DNA of 64,000 nucleotides from Clostridia bacterium (GTDB taxonomy: Bacteria; Bacillota; Clostridia; Caldicoprobacterales; Caldicoprobacteraceae). Position numbers and translations under genes: made by a program. The DNA lies in assembly GCA_017577715.1 (NCBI GenBank), contig PKRC01000003.1, forward strand, positions 1 through 64,000. Reading direction: 5' to 3'. Below the pieces are notes generated by a model. It worked only from the letters and a program-made list of their open reading frames with translations. It was not told the DNA's origin and ran no database searches. Of this stretch, positions 49,999 through 60,225 are shown in pieces (the first letter of the stretch is position 1; each line of letters opens with the position of its first letter).

Positions 49999-50424
49999 AT
50001 GGCCAAGAAAGTGGTAGCTATGGTGAAACTGCAAATTCCTGCCGGGAAAGCCACTCCTGCTCCGCCGGTTGGACCAGCTTTGGGACAGCATGGCGTTAAT
50101 ATAATGGCGTTTTGCAAGGAGTTCAATGAGAGAACTGCCAAGCAGGCAGGGTTGATCATCCCGGTTGTTGTTACTGTATATCAAGATCGTTCGTTTACCT
50201 TTATTACCAAAACGCCGCCTGCGGCTGTTCTGTTAAAGAGAGCCGCCGGTATTGAAAAGGGTTCTGGTGCTCCCAACCGTGAAAAGGTGGGCAGAGTGAC
50301 AAAACAGCAGATCAGGGAAATAGCTGAGCTTAAAATGCCAGATTTAAACACGTCGAGCATTGAGGCTGCTATGAGCATGATTGCGGGTACTGCCCGTAGT
50401 ATGGGCATAATTGTAGAAGATTGA
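49999..50424 (+). CDS. rplK: Ribosomal protein L11
   Basis: A 141-residue L11, part of the GTPase-associated centre of the large subunit. The N-terminal domain has KLQIPAGKATPAPPVGPALGQHGVNIMAFCKEFNE and the rRNA-binding C-terminal domain ends AAMSMIAGTARSMGI. Strong AAGGAGGTG site. Operon with rplA. Confidence 0.97.
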   Translation: MAKKVVAMVKLQIPAGKATPAPPVGPALGQHGVNIMAFCKEFNERTAKQAGLIIPVVVTVYQDRSFTFITKTPPAAVLLKRAAGIEKGSGAPNREKVGRVTKQQIREIAELKMPDLNTSSIEAAMSMIAGTARSMGIIVED

Positions 50425-50476
50425 TGAAAATTGTGGGAGGGAGATTTCCCGCCTAATACCACAAGGAGGTTGAGTC

Positions 50477-51166
50477 ATGAAGAGAGGTAAGAGATATCAG
50501 GAGCTTTTGAAATTGGTGGACCGTACTAAGCTGTACGATCCTGAAGAGGCGGTAAAGCTGGTAAAGCAGACTGCCAACGCAAAGTTTGACGAGACTATTG
50601 AGGTGGCAGTGAGATTAGGGGTTGACCCTCGACATGCTGACCAGCAGGTGAGGGGTACAGTGGTGCTACCCCATGGTACCGGCAAAACTGTTAAAGTGTT
50701 GGTATTTGCCAAAGGTGACAAGGCAAAGGAAGCTGAAGAGGCGGGCGCCGATTACGTGGGTGCAGAAGAGCTGGTGGCGCGCATTCAGAACGAGGGCTGG
50801 TTGGACTTTGACGTGTGCGTTGCTACTCCGGATATGATGGCTATGGTGGGTAGATTGGGACGAATTTTGGGGCCCAGAGGTTTGATGCCCAATCCCAAGG
50901 CCGGTACGGTAACCATGGAAGTGGGCAAGGCCGTGCGGGATATCAAAGCAGGTAAGGTAGAATACCGCGTGGATAAGGGAGGTATTGTGCACGTAGCCAT
51001 TGGGAAGGCATCTTTTGAGGAAGGGAAGCTGCTTGACAATTTGCGAGCTTTGATGGAAGCCATCATAAGAGCCAAGCCCGCGGCTGCCAAGGGGACTTAT
51101 CTGAAGAGTATAGTGCTATCCAGCACTATGGGGCCTGGAATTAAGGTAAACCCCATGAAGTTCTAG
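50477..51166 (+). CDS. rplA: Ribosomal protein L1
   Basis: A 229-residue L1, which forms the mobile L1 stalk and often represses its own operon by binding mRNA. The signature is RGTVVLPHGTGKTVKVLVFAKGDKA, with GRLGRILGPRGLMPNPKAGTVT near the middle. AAGGAGGTTG site. Last gene before the L10 leader. Confidence 0.97.
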   Translation: MKRGKRYQELLKLVDRTKLYDPEEAVKLVKQTANAKFDETIEVAVRLGVDPRHADQQVRGTVVLPHGTGKTVKVLVFAKGDKAKEAEEAGADYVGAEELVARIQNEGWLDFDVCVATPDMMAMVGRLGRILGPRGLMPNPKAGTVTMEVGKAVRDIKAGKVEYRVDKGGIVHVAIGKASFEEGKLLDNLRALMEAIIRAKPAAAKGTYLKSIVLSSTMGPGIKVNPMKF

Positions 51167-51199
51167 ATGTTTTAAAAACCGAAAATAAAATATCATTTT

Positions 51200-51325
51200 G
51201 GAAACTTACCGCAGACAGTAGGTGCCTTTGAGCTTAAATGTGTTTATACAGCCTACCGAGGTAAGATAAAGGGACGGGTATATACTGCCCTCTTACTGTA
51301 TCGCGGTAAGGGGGCTTTTTAATTT
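51200..51325 (+). ncRNA. Ribosomal protein L10 leader with attenuator
   Basis: The 190-bp gap between rplA and rplJ holds a structured leader. GCCCTCTTAC and GTAAGGGGGC form a terminator stem (about 51287-51316) followed by TTTTTAATTTTT. Upstream GTAGG/CCTAC and other pairings are available. Position and structure match the L10 leader, where L10(L7/L12)4 binds mRNA to control rplJL. The protein-binding part is inferred from position. Confidence 0.7.
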
Positions 51326-51360
51326 TTCTTACCGCCGCTTTGAAGGAGGTGATACAGGGG

Positions 51361-51882
51361 ATGCCAGTTCGGGAAGAAAAAGCTCAAATAGTAGCCGAGA
51401 TCAAAGAAAGGCTATCAAATTCAAGCAGCGCCATTCTGGTGGATTATAAAGGCCTTACTGTGGAGGAGGTCAATCAGCTCCGTAGGAAATTCCGCGAAGC
51501 GGGGGTAATCTACAAGGTATACAAGAACACCTTGATAGAGATTGCAGCGCGCGAGTTAGGATTGGAAGGTTTGGTTCCCCATCTGGAGGGTCCTACGGCC
51601 ATAGCCTTTGGCGTGAAGGATCCGGTGGCTCCAGCCAAAATCCTGTCGGATGCTATGAAAGAGCTCAATAAAATGGAGTTTAAGGTTGGAGTGGTCGAGG
51701 GGAAAGTAATCGATGTCGAAGGCATCAAGGCTTTGGCCAAACTTCCATCCAGAGAAGAGCTTATTGCCAAAATGCTTGGCAGCTTGAATGCTCCCATTGC
51801 AAATCTGGTGGGAGTGCTCAGTGGCCCGATGCGGGCACTGGTATATGCTTTGAATGCCATTAAAGCGCAAAAAGAGGCTTAA
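51361..51882 (+). CDS. rplJ: Ribosomal protein L10
   Basis: A 173-residue stalk base protein binding 23S rRNA and L7/L12 dimers. VREEKAQIVAEIKERLSNSSSAILVDYKGLTVEEVNQLRRKFREAG is the family N-terminus; a C-terminal helix (AKMLGSLNAPIANLVGVLSGPMRALVYALNAI) carries the L12-binding sites. The ATG at 51361 lies 9 bp after AAGGAGGTG; the TTG at 51340 precedes that site. Confidence 0.96.
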   Translation: MPVREEKAQIVAEIKERLSNSSSAILVDYKGLTVEEVNQLRRKFREAGVIYKVYKNTLIEIAARELGLEGLVPHLEGPTAIAFGVKDPVAPAKILSDAMKELNKMEFKVGVVEGKVIDVEGIKALAKLPSREELIAKMLGSLNAPIANLVGVLSGPMRALVYALNAIKAQKEA

Positions 51883-51949
51883 ACAAAAAAATACGCTGAT
51901 TTACATCAAAAACAAGTCAATTAAAAATTTTTACGGGAGGTAGTTGGAT

Positions 51950-52330
51950 ATGGATAAGAATCAAATTATAGAAGCCATTAAGAATATGAGCGTTTTGGAG
52001 TTGGCAGAGCTGGTGAAGGCTTTGGAGGAAGAATTTGGTGTTAGCGCAGCTGCTCCGGTGGCTGTGGCTCCTGTTGCCGGTGCACCCGGTGCTGCCGCTG
52101 CTCCAGCGGAAGAGGAGAAGACAGAATTCGATGTTATCCTTACTGAAGTTGGTCCTGAAAAGATCAAAGTTATTAAGGTGGTGCGCGAACTGACAGGTTT
52201 GGGCTTGAAAGAGGCCAAGGATTTGGTAGAGAGCGCACCCAAGCCGGTTAAGGAAGGCGTCAGCAAACAGGATGCCGAGGCTGCCAAAGCCAAGCTCGAA
52301 GAAGTTGGCGCCAAAGTTGAGATTAAATAA
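51950..52330 (+). CDS. rplL: Ribosomal protein L7/L12
   Basis: A 126-residue stalk protein. The N-terminal dimerisation domain (MSVLELAELVKALEEEFGV) and an Ala/Pro/Gly-rich hinge precede the C-terminal factor-binding domain (KTEFDVILTEVGPEKIKVIKVVRELTGLGLKEAKDLVE). The ATG at 51950 is 9 bp after GGGAGG. It is followed by a strong terminator. Confidence 0.97.
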   Translation: MDKNQIIEAIKNMSVLELAELVKALEEEFGVSAAAPVAVAPVAGAPGAAAAPAEEEKTEFDVILTEVGPEKIKVIKVVRELTGLGLKEAKDLVESAPKPVKEGVSKQDAEAAKAKLEEVGAKVEIK

Positions 52331-52342
52331 AACGGCGGCAGA

Positions 52343-52378
52343 ATGAAAAGGGACTCTAAACCGAGTCCCTTTTTTATT
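52343..52378 (+). terminator. Terminator of rplJL
   Basis: AAAAGGGACTC / GAGTCCCTTTT hairpin with a T run. Confidence 0.9.
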
Positions 52379-52398
52379 TAAATTTTAATTTTATCCCG

Positions 52399-52427
52399 TT
52401 GACATCTACCCAGAATTATGATAACAT
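52399..52427 (+). promoter_or_regulatory. Promoter of rpoBC
   Basis: TTGACA (52399-52404), 17-bp spacer, TAACAT (52422-52427). Confidence 0.6.
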
Positions 52428-52529
52428 TAAAAATTGCATTAATAGGCAGGGAGGTCATGATTCGCTTACTTTTTTATTCTACCTTTATATTTTACACCGA
52501 ATAGGGTATAAATTTCAAGGGAATAATTT

Positions 52530-52592
52530 ATGATAAGGCCAGTGTTGGTTTGCGGTTGTATAAAAACCGAAAGGGGCCTTTTTGTCATTTTT
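52530..52592 (+). terminator. Attenuator-like hairpin in the rpoB leader
   Basis: AAGGCC and GGCCTTTTT flank an inner CGGTT/AACCG stem and are followed by T-rich sequence, inside the 260-nt rpoB leader. It may reduce RNA polymerase gene expression relative to ribosomal genes. Confidence 0.5.
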
Positions 52593-52691
52593 TATTTTTG
52601 ATTCCTCTTAGGTTAGTTTAAATTAAGGATAGATTGCTATGAGGAGGGCACATTTGTCAACCTTTTTAATAAATTTAAGGGGTGAAAATTT

Positions 52692-55600
52692 ATGGTGCGT
52701 CCAGTTCAGATAGGAAACAGGATAAGGATGAGCTATTCTCGAATTGATGAGGTACTGGATATTCCCAATCTTATTGAGGTTCAAAAGAATTCGTATCAGT
52801 GGTTTTTGAAGGAAGGTTTAAAAGAGGTATTTGAGGAAGTTTCGCCCATTGTCGATTATACTGGAAATCTGGTATTGGAGTTTGTAGATTACAGGCTTGA
52901 GAATAATCCCAAGTACTCGGTACAGGAGTGCAAGGACAGGGACATGAATTATTCGGCTCCCCTAAAGGTCCGCGTTCGCCTCATCAACAAGGAGACCGGC
53001 GAGGTGAAGGAGCAGGAAGTCTTTATGGGGGACTTCCCTCTGATGACTGAACGGGGCACATTTATAATCAATGGAGCCGAACGCGTGGTGGTTAGCCAGC
53101 TGGTCCGTTCGCCGGGAGTTTACTACTCCGAGCAAACCGATAAAAGCGGCAAAAAGATGTATTCTGCTACCATTATACCCAATCGCGGCGCATGGCTGGA
53201 ATATGAGACCGATTCCAGCGATGTGATATACGTGCGCGTTGATCGTACCCGCAAGTTGCCAGTGACAATCCTGTTGCGAGCGCTGGGGTATGGAACCGAC
53301 AGCCAGCTTAAAGAAGTGCTGGGCGAAGACCCACGGTTACTCAATACTTTAGAAAAGGATAACACCAAGACCGAAGAAGAGGCTTTGCTCGAAATCTATA
53401 AGCGTTTGAGGCCCGGTGAACCACCTACCGTCGAGAGCGCAAAGCAGCTTTTGTTTTCGTTGTTTTTTGATCCAAAAAGATATGACTTGGCGCGGGTGGG
53501 GCGCTATAAGGTCAATAAGAAGCTGGCGTTGAGTACCAGGTTGAATGGGTGTGTATGCGCGCGGGATATCGTTGATCCATCCACTGGCGAGATATTGGCT
53601 GAAGAGGGAGAAAAGATTACCCGCGAGAAAGCTGAGATGATACAAAATGCCGGAGTCAATCAGGTAGAGGTATTGTTGGAGGACGGAAAAGTTATCAAGA
53701 TAGTGGGCAATCATTTTGTAGATGCAAAGCATTATTTGAGCTTTGATCCGCGAGAGGTGGGCATCAACGAAAAGGTACACTATCCCGTTTTGAAGGAGAT
53801 TCTGGACCAGAATTTAAGCGAGCGGGAGCTAAAAGAGGCTTTGAAGGAAAACTTAAGCAGGCTTATTCCAAAACATATAGTAGCAGATGATATTGTGGCT
53901 TCTGTAAATTATATTATTCATCTATTTAATGGCATAGGGCACATCGATGATATCGATCATCTGGGCAACAGGCGCGTGCGGGCCGTAGGTGAACTGCTGC
54001 AAAATCAGTTTAGAATTGGGCTGTCGCGCATGGAGAGAGTGATCAAGGAGAGAATGACCATACAGGATGTAGAGACGGTGACGCCTCAAGCTCTCATAAA
54101 TATTCGACCTGTGGTGGCAGCCATCAAAGAGTTTTTCGGCAGCAGCCAGCTCTCTCAGTTTATGGACCAGACCAATCCTCTATCAGAACTCACCCACAAA
54201 CGAAGGGTAAGCGCGTTGGGGCCTGGAGGGTTGAGCCGTGAACGCGCAGGTTTCGAGGTAAGAGACGTACACCACTCCCACTATGGTCGAATCTGTCCCA
54301 TAGAGACCCCGGAAGGGCCTAATATTGGTTTGATAAACTCCCTCAGCGTTTATGCCCGCATCAATGAGTATGGCTTCATCGAGTCTCCCTACAGGAAGGT
54401 AGATCAGAAAAACAAGAGGGTAACCAATGAGATAGTTTATTTAACTGCCGATGAAGAGGACGAGTATGTCATTGCGCAGGCCAACGAGAAGCTGGATGAA
54501 AACGGATACTTTGCAAACGAGCGCGTCATGGCCAGGTTCAGGAATCAGATTTATGAAGTACCAAGGGAACAGGTAGAGCTGATGGACGTCTCGCCCAAAC
54601 AGGTCGTGTCTGTGGCTGCTTCTCTTATCCCCTTCCTGGAAAACGATGACGCCAACCGCGCTCTCATGGGTTCCAACATGCAGCGCCAGGCTGTTCCACT
54701 TATACGCACCGATGCGCCTATAATCGGAACAGGTATGGAGTACAGGGCTGCCAGAGACTCTGGAGTAGTAGTGGTAGCCAAAGAGTCCGGCGTGGTTAAA
54801 AAGGTTTCGGCTGACCAAATCATAATTAAAGAGGATAACGGTAATGAACGGGTGTACCAGCTCATAAAGTTTGCCCGATCCAATCAGGGTACCTGTATAA
54901 ATCAGCGCCCAATTGTAGAGGCGGGACAACGGGTTGAAAAGGGACAAGTCATAGCGGATGGGCCTTCCACCGATCACGGCGAGCTGGCACTGGGGCGAAA
55001 CGTTTTGGTCGGATTTATGCCATGGGAAGGTTATAACTACGAGGACGCTATCCTGATCAGCGAAAAGCTGGTAAAGGAGGATGTTTACACTTCTATCCAT
55101 ATAGAAGAGTACGAAGTGGAGGCTCGCGATACCAAGCTGGGGCCCGAGGAGATAACCAGGGAAATACCCAACGTAGGCGAAGACGCTCTCAAGGACCTGG
55201 ATGAAAGAGGCATCATAAGGGTAGGCGCTGAAGTAAGGGCTGGAGATATCCTGGTGGGCAAGGTAACTCCTAAAGGCGAGACCGAACTGACTGCGGAAGA
55301 GAGGCTGTTGAGGGCCATATTCGGGGAAAAGGCCCGGGAGGTCAGGGATACCTCGCTGAGGGTTCCCCATGGCGAAGGCGGAATAGTGGTGGACGTAAAG
55401 GTGTTTAGCCGTGAAAACGGCGACGAATTGCCGCCGGGTGTAAATCAAATGGTAAGGGTTTATGTGGCGCAGAAGCGTAAGATCTCGGTGGGCGATAAGA
55501 TGGCCGGGCGCCATGGAAACAAGGGGGTCATATCCAGGATATTGCCCGAAGAGGATATGCCTTTCCTGCCTGATGGTACTCCTCTGGAGATAGTTCTCAA

Positions 55601-56417
55601 TCCTCTGGGCGTTCCATCCCGTATGAATATTGGACAGGTGCTGGAGACGCATCTGGGACTGGCGGCCAAAGTCCTTGGCTGGTACGTGGCTACGCCGGTT
55701 TTCGACGGCGCCAACGAAGAGGATATCATGGAAGCTCTTGAGAAAGCCGGTTTCAGCAGGGATGGGAAAGTTACCCTTTACGATGGCCGTACTGGTGAGC
55801 CCTTTGAGAACCCTGTGACTGTAGGTTACATGTACATGATGAAGCTAGTCCACCTGGTGGATGACAAGATCCACGCTCGTTCCACTGGACCTTATTCCTT
55901 GGTTACTCAGCAACCTCTGGGAGGTAAGGCGCAATTCGGCGGGCAGAGATTTGGCGAGATGGAGGTTTGGGCTTTAGAGGCTTATGGCGCTGCCCATACC
56001 CTGCAAGAGATGCTGACTGTAAAATCCGATGATGTAGTAGGGCGCGTCAAGACATACGAGGCTATCGTAAAAGGCGAAAATATCCCAGAGCCGGGTGTTC
56101 CCGAGTCGTTTAAGGTGCTTATCAAAGAGCTGCAGAGTTTAGGGCTTGACGTAAAGGTACTATCAGAAGAAAAAGAGGAGATAGCCATCAAGGAAACAGT
56201 CGATGATGACATAGAAGAGCTAGGCGTGAATATAGAAGGGCGAGAAAAAGATGAGGTTGTGGAAGAGCCGATAGAAGAAAAAGATAAAGAGAAGGGCTTT
56301 GAAGATGAAGAGCTGGATAACTTTGACTTGGACGACATCGTGGACATACCTGGCCTGGAGGATTTGGACGATTTAGATGCCTTGAAGGACATGGACGACG
56401 ATGAACAAGACTATTAA
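52692..56417 (+). CDS. rpoB: RNA polymerase beta subunit
   Basis: 1241 residues, complete. The rifampicin-region FGSSQLSQFMDQTNPLSELTHKRRVSALGPGG carries the normal residues (Asp, His, Arg, Ser). The catalytic-side segments GRHGNKGVISRI and GGKAQFGGQRFGEMEVWALEAYGAA are intact. The last ~75 residues are an acidic Firmicutes-type tail (EEPIEEKDKEKGFEDEELDN, ending DDDEQDY). AAGGGGTGA upstream. rpoC begins 20 bp later. Confidence 0.98.
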   Translation: MVRPVQIGNRIRMSYSRIDEVLDIPNLIEVQKNSYQWFLKEGLKEVFEEVSPIVDYTGNLVLEFVDYRLENNPKYSVQECKDRDMNYSAPLKVRVRLINKETGEVKEQEVFMGDFPLMTERGTFIINGAERVVVSQLVRSPGVYYSEQTDKSGKKMYSATIIPNRGAWLEYETDSSDVIYVRVDRTRKLPVTILLRALGYGTDSQLKEVLGEDPRLLNTLEKDNTKTEEEALLEIYKRLRPGEPPTVESAKQLLFSLFFDPKRYDLARVGRYKVNKKLALSTRLNGCVCARDIVDPSTGEILAEEGEKITREKAEMIQNAGVNQVEVLLEDGKVIKIVGNHFVDAKHYLSFDPREVGINEKVHYPVLKEILDQNLSERELKEALKENLSRLIPKHIVADDIVASVNYIIHLFNGIGHIDDIDHLGNRRVRAVGELLQNQFRIGLSRMERVIKERMTIQDVETVTPQALINIRPVVAAIKEFFGSSQLSQFMDQTNPLSELTHKRRVSALGPGGLSRERAGFEVRDVHHSHYGRICPIETPEGPNIGLINSLSVYARINEYGFIESPYRKVDQKNKRVTNEIVYLTADEEDEYVIAQANEKLDENGYFANERVMARFRNQIYEVPREQVELMDVSPKQVVSVAASLIPFLENDDANRALMGSNMQRQAVPLIRTDAPIIGTGMEYRAARDSGVVVVAKESGVVKKVSADQIIIKEDNGNERVYQLIKFARSNQGTCINQRPIVEAGQRVEKGQVIADGPSTDHGELALGRNVLVGFMPWEGYNYEDAILISEKLVKEDVYTSIHIEEYEVEARDTKLGPEEITREIPNVGEDALKDLDERGIIRVGAEVRAGDILVGKVTPKGETELTAEERLLRAIFGEKAREVRDTSLRVPHGEGGIVVDVKVFSRENGDELPPGVNQMVRVYVAQKRKISVGDKMAGRHGNKGVISRILPEEDMPFLPDGTPLEIVLNPLGVPSRMNIGQVLETHLGLAAKVLGWYVATPVFDGANEEDIMEALEKAGFSRDGKVTLYDGRTGEPFENPVTVGYMYMMKLVHLVDDKIHARSTGPYSLVTQQPLGGKAQFGGQRFGEMEVWALEAYGAAHTLQEMLTVKSDDVVGRVKTYEAIVKGENIPEPGVPESFKVLIKELQSLGLDVKVLSEEKEEIAIKETVDDDIEELGVNIEGREKDEVVEEPIEEKDKEKGFEDEELDNFDLDDIVDIPGLEDLDDLDALKDMDDDEQDY

Positions 56418-56437
56418 AGAAGGGAGCGGATGCTTCG

Positions 56438-59400
56438 GTGGAACTCAATAACTTTGATTCTATACAGATTAGATTAGCTTCCCCTGATAAAATCCGCGAA
56501 TGGTCTCGGGGTGAGGTTAAAAAGCCCGAAACCATAAACTACAGGACTTTAAAGCCCGAAAAGGATGGGCTGTTTTGTGAGAGGATTTTTGGACCTACCA
56601 AGGACTGGGAGTGCCATTGTGGGAAGTACAAAAGGGTCCGCTATAAAGGAATCATTTGCGATCGCTGTGGAGTAGAGGTTACTAAATCCAAAGTGCGCCG
56701 TGAGCGCATGGGTCATATTGAACTGGCTGCCCCGGTATCCCACATATGGTACTTCAAGGGTGTGCCTAGCCGTATGGGCTTGTTGCTCGATATGTCGCCA
56801 CGGGCTTTGGAAAAGGTGCTGTATTTTGCTGCTTATGTGGTAATAGATCCGGGCGATACCCCTCTGGTCAAAAAGCAGCTTTTGACCGAAAGGGAATATC
56901 GGGAGTACCAGGAGACGTACGGCAACAGGTTCCGTGCCGGGATGGGCGCAGAGGCCATAAAGGAGCTGCTTCAGGAGATCGACCTGGATGCGCTGTCCAA
57001 AGAGTTGCGAGAGGAGCTTAAGACGGCTACGGGGCAAAAGCGCATACGCATCATCAAGCGGCTGGAAGTGGTGGAAGCTTTCAGGAAATCGGGCAACAGA
57101 CCCGAATGGATGATATTGGATGTAATTCCGGTCATCCCACCTGACCTTCGTCCTATGGTACAGCTGGACGGTGGCCGGTTTGCCACTTCTGACCTTAACG
57201 ACCTTTACAGGCGGGTTATAAATCGTAATAACCGCCTCAAGAGGTTGTTGGAGCTGGGAGCTCCCGATATCATCGTGAGGAATGAAAAGCGAATGCTGCA
57301 GGAAGCGGTGGATGCCCTTATAGACAACGGCAGGAGGGGACGACCGGTCACAGGGCCGGGCAACAGGCCGCTTAAGTCGTTGAGCGATTTGCTCAAAGGC
57401 AAGCAGGGGCGTTTCCGTCAAAACCTGCTGGGAAAGCGCGTGGATTATTCGGGACGCTCTGTAATCGTGGTGGGGCCCGAGCTTAAGATGTATCAGTGCG
57501 GGCTTCCAAAGGAAATGGCTTTGGAGCTTTTTAAGCCCTTCGTCATGAAGAGGCTGGTAGAAAAGGGTTTGGCCCATAATATAAAGAGCGCAAAGCGCAT
57601 GGTGGAGCGCGCAAGGCCTGAGGTATGGGATGTGCTGGAGGAGGTCATAAAGGAGCATCCCGTGCTCTTGAACCGTGCACCTACCCTGCACCGCTTGGGG
57701 ATCCAGGCCTTCGAGCCGGTTTTAGTAGAGGGACGCGCCATAAAGATTCACCCGTTGGTGTGTACGGCGTACAATGCCGACTTTGACGGTGACCAAATGG
57801 CGGTGCACGTTCCCCTGTCGGTGGAGGCTCAAGCCGAAGCGCGGTTTTTGATGCTGTCCATCAACAACATGCTAAAGCCATCGGATGGCCGGCCGGTGGT
57901 ATGTCCCATTCAGGACATGGTTATAGGATGCTATTATCTCACCATTGAGCGTGAGGGCGAAAAAGGCGAAGGAAGGGTATTTACTGGACCGGATGAGGTA
58001 ATAATGGCCTATCAGACCGGTCAGGTGGGACTTCATGCCCGCGTCAAGATGAGGGTTACAAAGGAGATAAATGGGGAAAGGGTATCTAAGCTGATAGAGG
58101 TAACGCCTGGCAGGGTCATATTCAATGAAGCCATTCCACAGGATCTGGGCTTTAAGGATAGGAATAATCCGGATGAAGCCTTTGACCTGGAGATCAATAC
58201 TGTGGTAGACAAAAAGGTGCTGGAGGAAATAGTTGACAGGTGCTACCGTAAGTACGGCAATAGTCAAACCGCCATAGTATTGGACAAAATAAAGACGCTG
58301 GGGTTCCACTATGCTACAAAGGGTGCCATTACAATAAGCATATCCGATATAGTGGTGCCTGAGGAGAAGCAGGAACTTCTCAAACAGGCTGACGAAGAGG
58401 TAGCACGGGTTGAGAGGCAGTATCGCCGTGGCCTTATCTCAGATGAGGAGAGATACAACAGGATCATATCAATATGGAATGAGACCACTGATAAGGTGAC
58501 TCAAGCCCTTTTGAAAGCTATGGATCCGTTTAACCATCTGTACATGATGGCCCACTCCGGTGCACGCGGTAGCATTAACCAGATCAGGCAGCTGGCTGGA
58601 ATGCGCGGCCTTATGGCCAACCCGTCTGGCGTCATCATAGAGGTACCGATACGCTCTAACTTCCGCGAGGGCTTGACGGTATTGGAATTCTTCATATCCA
58701 CCCATGGTGCCAGAAAGGGATTGGCCGATACCGCACTCCGTACTGCTGACTCGGGTTACCTTACCAGGCGATTGGTTGATGTCAGCCAGGACGTCATCGT
58801 GCGGGAAGAGGACTGCTTCGCAAGGCTTGGAGAAGATGTAAAGGGCTTTGAAGTATCAGAAATAAGGGAAGGCAATGAGGTCATCGAACCACTGTTTGAT
58901 AGGATTCTAGGGCGTTACGCTGCAGAAGACGTCGTAGACCCCAATACAGGCGAGGTTATAGTACGCACCAATCAGCTCATTGACCATGAAAAGGCCGAGC
59001 GTATTGTAAAAGCCGGCATTCAAAAGGTGTGCATACGCAGCGTGTTTACATGCCGTACCGAGTATGGCGTGTGCGCTAAGTGTTACGGCATAGATCTGGC
59101 CACCGGTCATCCCGTTAACGTAGGAGAAGCTGTTGGCATCATTGCTGCCCAGTCCATAGGGGAGCCGGGTACGCAGCTGACCATGAGAACCTTCCACACG
59201 GGCGGCGTTGCCGGCGAGGACATCACCCAGGGTCTGCCCCGCGTTGAGGAGCTGTTTGAAGCGCGCAAGCCTAAAGGGTTGGCGCTTATTTCCGAGATTT
59301 CGGGTATCGTCAAGATAAACGATACCAAGAAGAAGAGGGAGATCATCGTAACATCCCCTGACGGAGAAACCAAGGTCTATGCGGTGCCCTATGGTGCTCG

Positions 59401-60004
59401 GATAAAGGTAGAAGATGGGCAGCAGATTGAAGCGGGAGATGAGCTTACCGAAGGTTCGGTCAATCCGCACGATATATTAAAGATAAAGGGCGTAAAAGGC
59501 GTGCAGGCTTACCTCCTGCAGGAGGTTCAGAAGGTTTATCGTTACCAGGGTGTAGATATAAATGACAAGCACATAGAGATAATCATCAGGCAGATGCTCC
59601 GCAAGGTGAGGGTGGAGGATCCGGGCGACAGCGATATGTTACCCGGTGGTCTGGTGGACATATTCGAGTTTGAGAAAGAGAACGAGAAAATTGTGCAGCA
59701 GGGCGGGCAGCCTGCTGTGGCCAAGAGGGTGCTGTTGGGAATCACCAAGGCATCGCTGGCTACCGATTCCTTCCTGTCGGCTGCTTCGTTCCAGGAGACT
59801 ACGCGCGTATTGACCGATGCAGCTGTAAAAGGTAAGATAGATCCTTTGATGGGCCTTAAGGAGAACGTCATCATCGGTAAGCTCATTCCGGCTGGTACCG
59901 GTATGAGCAGATACCGGGATATCGAGGTGCGCACCGAGGAAGAGCTCAAGGCTCAAGGGGACGAAAACCAAAAAGCTGAGGAAACAGCTGCTGTATCGGT
60001 TTAA
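56438..60004 (+). CDS. rpoC: RNA polymerase beta' subunit
   Basis: 1188 residues, complete. The N-terminal zinc finger (CHCGKYKRVRYKGIICDRCGVEV), catalytic NADFDGDQMAVHVP with the three Mg-binding aspartates, the bridge helix/trigger loop region (GARGSINQIRQLAGMRGLMA; IGEPGTQLTMRTFHTGG), and a second zinc site (CRTEYGVCAKCYG) are all present. GTG start after GAAGGGAG. Confidence 0.98.
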   Translation: MELNNFDSIQIRLASPDKIREWSRGEVKKPETINYRTLKPEKDGLFCERIFGPTKDWECHCGKYKRVRYKGIICDRCGVEVTKSKVRRERMGHIELAAPVSHIWYFKGVPSRMGLLLDMSPRALEKVLYFAAYVVIDPGDTPLVKKQLLTEREYREYQETYGNRFRAGMGAEAIKELLQEIDLDALSKELREELKTATGQKRIRIIKRLEVVEAFRKSGNRPEWMILDVIPVIPPDLRPMVQLDGGRFATSDLNDLYRRVINRNNRLKRLLELGAPDIIVRNEKRMLQEAVDALIDNGRRGRPVTGPGNRPLKSLSDLLKGKQGRFRQNLLGKRVDYSGRSVIVVGPELKMYQCGLPKEMALELFKPFVMKRLVEKGLAHNIKSAKRMVERARPEVWDVLEEVIKEHPVLLNRAPTLHRLGIQAFEPVLVEGRAIKIHPLVCTAYNADFDGDQMAVHVPLSVEAQAEARFLMLSINNMLKPSDGRPVVCPIQDMVIGCYYLTIEREGEKGEGRVFTGPDEVIMAYQTGQVGLHARVKMRVTKEINGERVSKLIEVTPGRVIFNEAIPQDLGFKDRNNPDEAFDLEINTVVDKKVLEEIVDRCYRKYGNSQTAIVLDKIKTLGFHYATKGAITISISDIVVPEEKQELLKQADEEVARVERQYRRGLISDEERYNRIISIWNETTDKVTQALLKAMDPFNHLYMMAHSGARGSINQIRQLAGMRGLMANPSGVIIEVPIRSNFREGLTVLEFFISTHGARKGLADTALRTADSGYLTRRLVDVSQDVIVREEDCFARLGEDVKGFEVSEIREGNEVIEPLFDRILGRYAAEDVVDPNTGEVIVRTNQLIDHEKAERIVKAGIQKVCIRSVFTCRTEYGVCAKCYGIDLATGHPVNVGEAVGIIAAQSIGEPGTQLTMRTFHTGGVAGEDITQGLPRVEELFEARKPKGLALISEISGIVKINDTKKKREIIVTSPDGETKVYAVPYGARIKVEDGQQIEAGDELTEGSVNPHDILKIKGVKGVQAYLLQEVQKVYRYQGVDINDKHIEIIIRQMLRKVRVEDPGDSDMLPGGLVDIFEFEKENEKIVQQGGQPAVAKRVLLGITKASLATDSFLSAASFQETTRVLTDAAVKGKIDPLMGLKENVIIGKLIPAGTGMSRYRDIEVRTEEELKAQGDENQKAEETAAVSV

Positions 60005-60041
60005 TTTTGGGGACGGGAATACCCGTGTGTCATATAAAAAT

Positions 60042-60085
60042 TTTCTGCTGGTATCGGAATTGTTCCCGATACCAGCAGAAAAAAG
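60042..60085. terminator. Symmetric hairpin after rpoC
   Basis: CTGCTGGTATCGG and its complement form a 13-bp stem flanked by TTTT and AAAA. It could end transcription from either side, although the T run on the plus strand is poor. Confidence 0.6.
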
Positions 60086-60141
60086 ATATATTTTTAGGGC
60101 CAAAAGGCGCAAAAAAAGGGCATTTTTTGTATCTAAACGTG

Positions 60142-60170
60142 TTGACAGCGCTAATTGGCGATGATAAAAT
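60142..60170 (+). promoter_or_regulatory. Promoter of the L7Ae-rpsL-rpsG-fusA-tuf operon
   Basis: TTGACA (60142-60147), 17-bp spacer, TAAAAT (60165-60170). Confidence 0.8.
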
Positions 60171-60225
60171 ATTGCAGTGTGTTGTCTTCTAGAATTTCAT
60201 TTTTCCGTGAAAGATGGGGGTAGCC

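Noticed and set aside
52458..52505. 15-codon leader peptide in the rpoB leader
   Set aside because: A ribosome-binding-like GGGAGG is only two bases from the ATG, and the peptide has no amino-acid run or conserved look; most likely chance.
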